A stretch of 36,552 nucleotides of DNA from contig JAAZXC010000012.1 in the NCBI GenBank assembly GCA_014240365.1, forward strand, positions 1 through 36,552, read 5' to 3'. This document shows positions 35,514 to 36,552 of the stretch, one piece after another (position 1 is the stretch's first letter; each line of letters begins with the position of its first letter). Source of the DNA: Acidimicrobiales bacterium. GTDB taxonomy: Bacteria; Actinomycetota; Acidimicrobiia; Acidimicrobiales; MedAcidi-G1. Made by a program: the position numbers and the translations under genes. The notes beneath the pieces are model-generated. The model ran no database searches, was not told where the DNA came from, and saw only the letters and a program-made list of their open reading frames with translations.

Positions 35514-35536
35514 TGATAATATCCATTATCTTGACA
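35509..35536. other. dif-like recombination site upstream of the recombinase gene
   Basis: The core GATAATATCCATTATC (35515-35530) is an inverted repeat, GATAAT-N4-ATTATC, an A+T-rich island in G+C-rich DNA. Laid on the E. coli dif layout (11-base arm, 6-base spacer, 11-base arm) it gives arms 35509-35519 and 35526-35536 around TATCCA. The ATAA and TTAT ends next to the spacer agree with dif, while the outer arms diverge. On the minus strand it also contains TATTAT (35516-35521), usable as a -10 box for the recombinase gene, so binding by the recombinase could repress its own gene. Site identity is inference. Confidence 0.5.
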
Positions 35537-35657
35537 GAATGGCCGTCCTGTGGTGTGGATACCACCCGGGCACGTTCTGCCACCCGCCCAGCAACGGTCC
35601 CTCCCCTAGGCCTGAACCAGCCGGCGGCGGGAAGGTAACTGCTCCAAACGCGACGGA

Positions 35658-35694
35658 CCCCCGGCTGATCCAGCATGAAGCCGGAGGCCGGGGG
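35658..35694. terminator. Stem-loop upstream of the recombinase/transporter junction
   Basis: CCCCCGGC at 35658-35665 pairs with GCCGGGGG at 35687-35694. An inner GGCT/AGCC pairing can extend or compete with it. It lies 25 bases downstream of the binding-protein gene end (minus strand) and is probably its terminator. The remaining part of the 233-base gap (35537-35657) shows no gene that I can support. Confidence 0.5.
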
Positions 35695-35719
35695 CCAACG
35701 TCACACGCTCAGATGGTCC

Positions 35720-36552
35720 CTAGGGAGTGCCGTCCATGATCTCCGTCATCGGCACGATTAGCCCATTGTCTGAACCGTCGTCCTCGAAAGTCGACAGACG
35801 GAAGGCGTCGCAGAAGTCCACCTTGCCCGGAATCAGCGAACCGTACGGACACACCGGCAGGGAAACCTGTGGGAACAAGTCCATGGCTGCTCGGAAGGTG
35901 TCGTGGGTGAGCACCGGTCCAGCCGCCGACGCGACCATCTCGAACAACAGCAGTTGCGAGCAGTGGGTCATGATCGACCGCCACCACTGCTCGATGCCGT
36001 CCTCGTGCGTGTCCGGCGTACCGACCACGATCTCCGGATGCGCCGCCTTGAAAGGCTCGATGCACAACGTCTGGGAGCCCGAGGTTTCGAGCTGCTCCTG
36101 TTCGGTCAGGCCGGTCAGCGTGATTGCCCCTACAGCCATCTCCGGCGTCACGCTGCTACTCATCGACGACAATGACTCGGAGTTCATGATGAAGGTGTCC
36201 AACTCGACTCCCGCCCAGAACAGGTTGCGGAGGGCCGCACGGTCTCCGCCGGCCATGAGGATGGAGTCAGCACCAGCGGAACGCACCCTCTCCACCATCA
36301 CGTCCCACCAGGCGTCCTCGCCCTCGGTGTCACCACCGGTCTGATCGCTGAGCAGTTCCAGGACCACGTCGGCCCCCAGGGCGGCCATCGATTCCCGGGC
36401 CACGTTGTATGTCTCCTCGGTGTCCGAGCGACCGATGATGACGAACTTCCGTCCTTCGATCAGGCCGTTCTGGTCGAGCAGCGAGGCGAAGACGGACATC
36501 CGCCGACTGACCATAGTGCCGCTCTCGATCCAGGGAGCCTGGAACTGCTCAG
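35720..36552 (-). CDS. ABC-transporter substrate-binding protein (type 1 periplasmic fold), C-terminal part
   Basis: The frame stays open to the window edge: codons 36515-36550 read EQFQAPWIESGT directly before the internal Met at 36514. The gene therefore begins outside the window and the visible 277 residues are its C-terminal part. The pattern (EGRKFVIIGRSDTEETYNVARESMAALGADVV, then ERVRSAGADSILMAGGDRAALRNLFWAGVE, then an EDGIEQWWRSIMTHCSQLLLFEMVASAAG helix region) is that of Leu/Ile/Val-type binding proteins. They capture a solute outside the membrane for an ABC importer. Cys residues at LCIEPF, THCSQ, PVCPYG and DFCDAF may form disulfides. The substrate is not determinable here. Confidence 0.8.
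   Translation of the reverse strand, partial: EQFQAPWIESGTMVSRRMSVFASLLDQNGLIEGRKFVIIGRSDTEETYNVARESMAALGADVVLELLSDQTGGDTEGEDAWWDVMVERVRSAGADSILMAGGDRAALRNLFWAGVELDTFIMNSESLSSMSSSVTPEMAVGAITLTGLTEQEQLETSGSQTLCIEPFKAAHPEIVVGTPDTHEDGIEQWWRSIMTHCSQLLLFEMVASAAGPVLTHDTFRAAMDLFPQVSLPVCPYGSLIPGKVDFCDAFRLSTFEDDGSDNGLIVPMTEIMDGTP

Noticed and set aside
35531-35536. TTGACA as a -35 box for a plus-strand promoter
   Set aside because: No -10-like hexamer lies 16-19 bases downstream and no plus-strand gene follows. It fits better as the right arm of the dif-like site.
34473-35720. Prophage or integrative element around the recombinase
   Set aside because: Flanks are ordinary chromosomal genes; there is no excisionase, phage gene, tRNA or flanking direct repeat in the visible part.

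Overview
The window is G+C-rich throughout (roughly two thirds by eye), densely packed, and has the gene content of a chromosomal segment from an actinobacterium. Pointers to Actinomycetota are a large AftD-type (DUF3367) arabinofuranosyltransferase homologue, an FDOR/PPOX-type (F420 or flavin) oxidoreductase, two CaiB/BaiF CoA-transferase loci, and several genes that appear to be transcribed without a leader from an actinobacterial-style TANNNT box. A marine or freshwater member of the class Acidimicrobiia would fit, but that assignment is inference. I see no rRNA, tRNA, CRISPR array, transposase or prophage block, and no gene-free stretch longer than 300 bases.

Layout. 1-2910 (minus): a double CaiB/BaiF CoA-transferase fusion, then a truncated TylF-type methyltransferase overlapping it, then an ORF leaving the window. 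3043-4212 (plus): a secreted coiled-coil/M23 peptidoglycan hydrolase, convergent with a membrane pyrophosphatase, hppA (4280-6376, minus). 6602-11767 (plus): 5-formyl-THF cyclo-ligase, trkA and two consecutive trkH paralogues, the first with an altered selectivity filter. 11785-13047 (minus): M18 aminopeptidase. 13192-20156 (plus): glutamate synthase gltB and gltD, the latter interrupted by an in-frame amber codon, then a GT2 glycosyltransferase. 20233-29293: an alpha/beta hydrolase and envelope-glycan genes (DUF2142 membrane protein, AftD-like enzyme translationally coupled to a GT4 glycosyltransferase, and a divergent AlgI-like MBOAT acyltransferase). 29422-32348 (minus): an MFS permease, a second CoA-transferase and a PPOX-fold oxidoreductase. 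32431-33921 (plus): a DnaQ-like exonuclease abutting an L,D-transpeptidase lipoprotein. 33931-35486 (minus): a tyrosine recombinase overlapping an AlgH/YqgE gene, with a dif-like 28-bp site just upstream. 35720-36552 (minus): the C-terminal part of an ABC-transporter substrate-binding protein.

How the genes work together. The Trk proteins and the pyrophosphatase handle ion homeostasis and PPi-driven ion pumping. GltBD assimilates ammonia. The glycosyltransferases, MBOAT, M23 peptidase and L,D-transpeptidase build and remodel the envelope. The CoA-transferases suggest acyl-CoA-based catabolism of carboxylic acids.

The observations most worth a second look are: the recombinase with its adjacent dif-like site (possibly a single-recombinase Xer/dif system); the paired TrkH proteins, one with a degenerate filter; the amber codon inside gltD; and the recurrent TANNNT-N6-start-codon arrangement at genes that lack a Shine-Dalgarno sequence.
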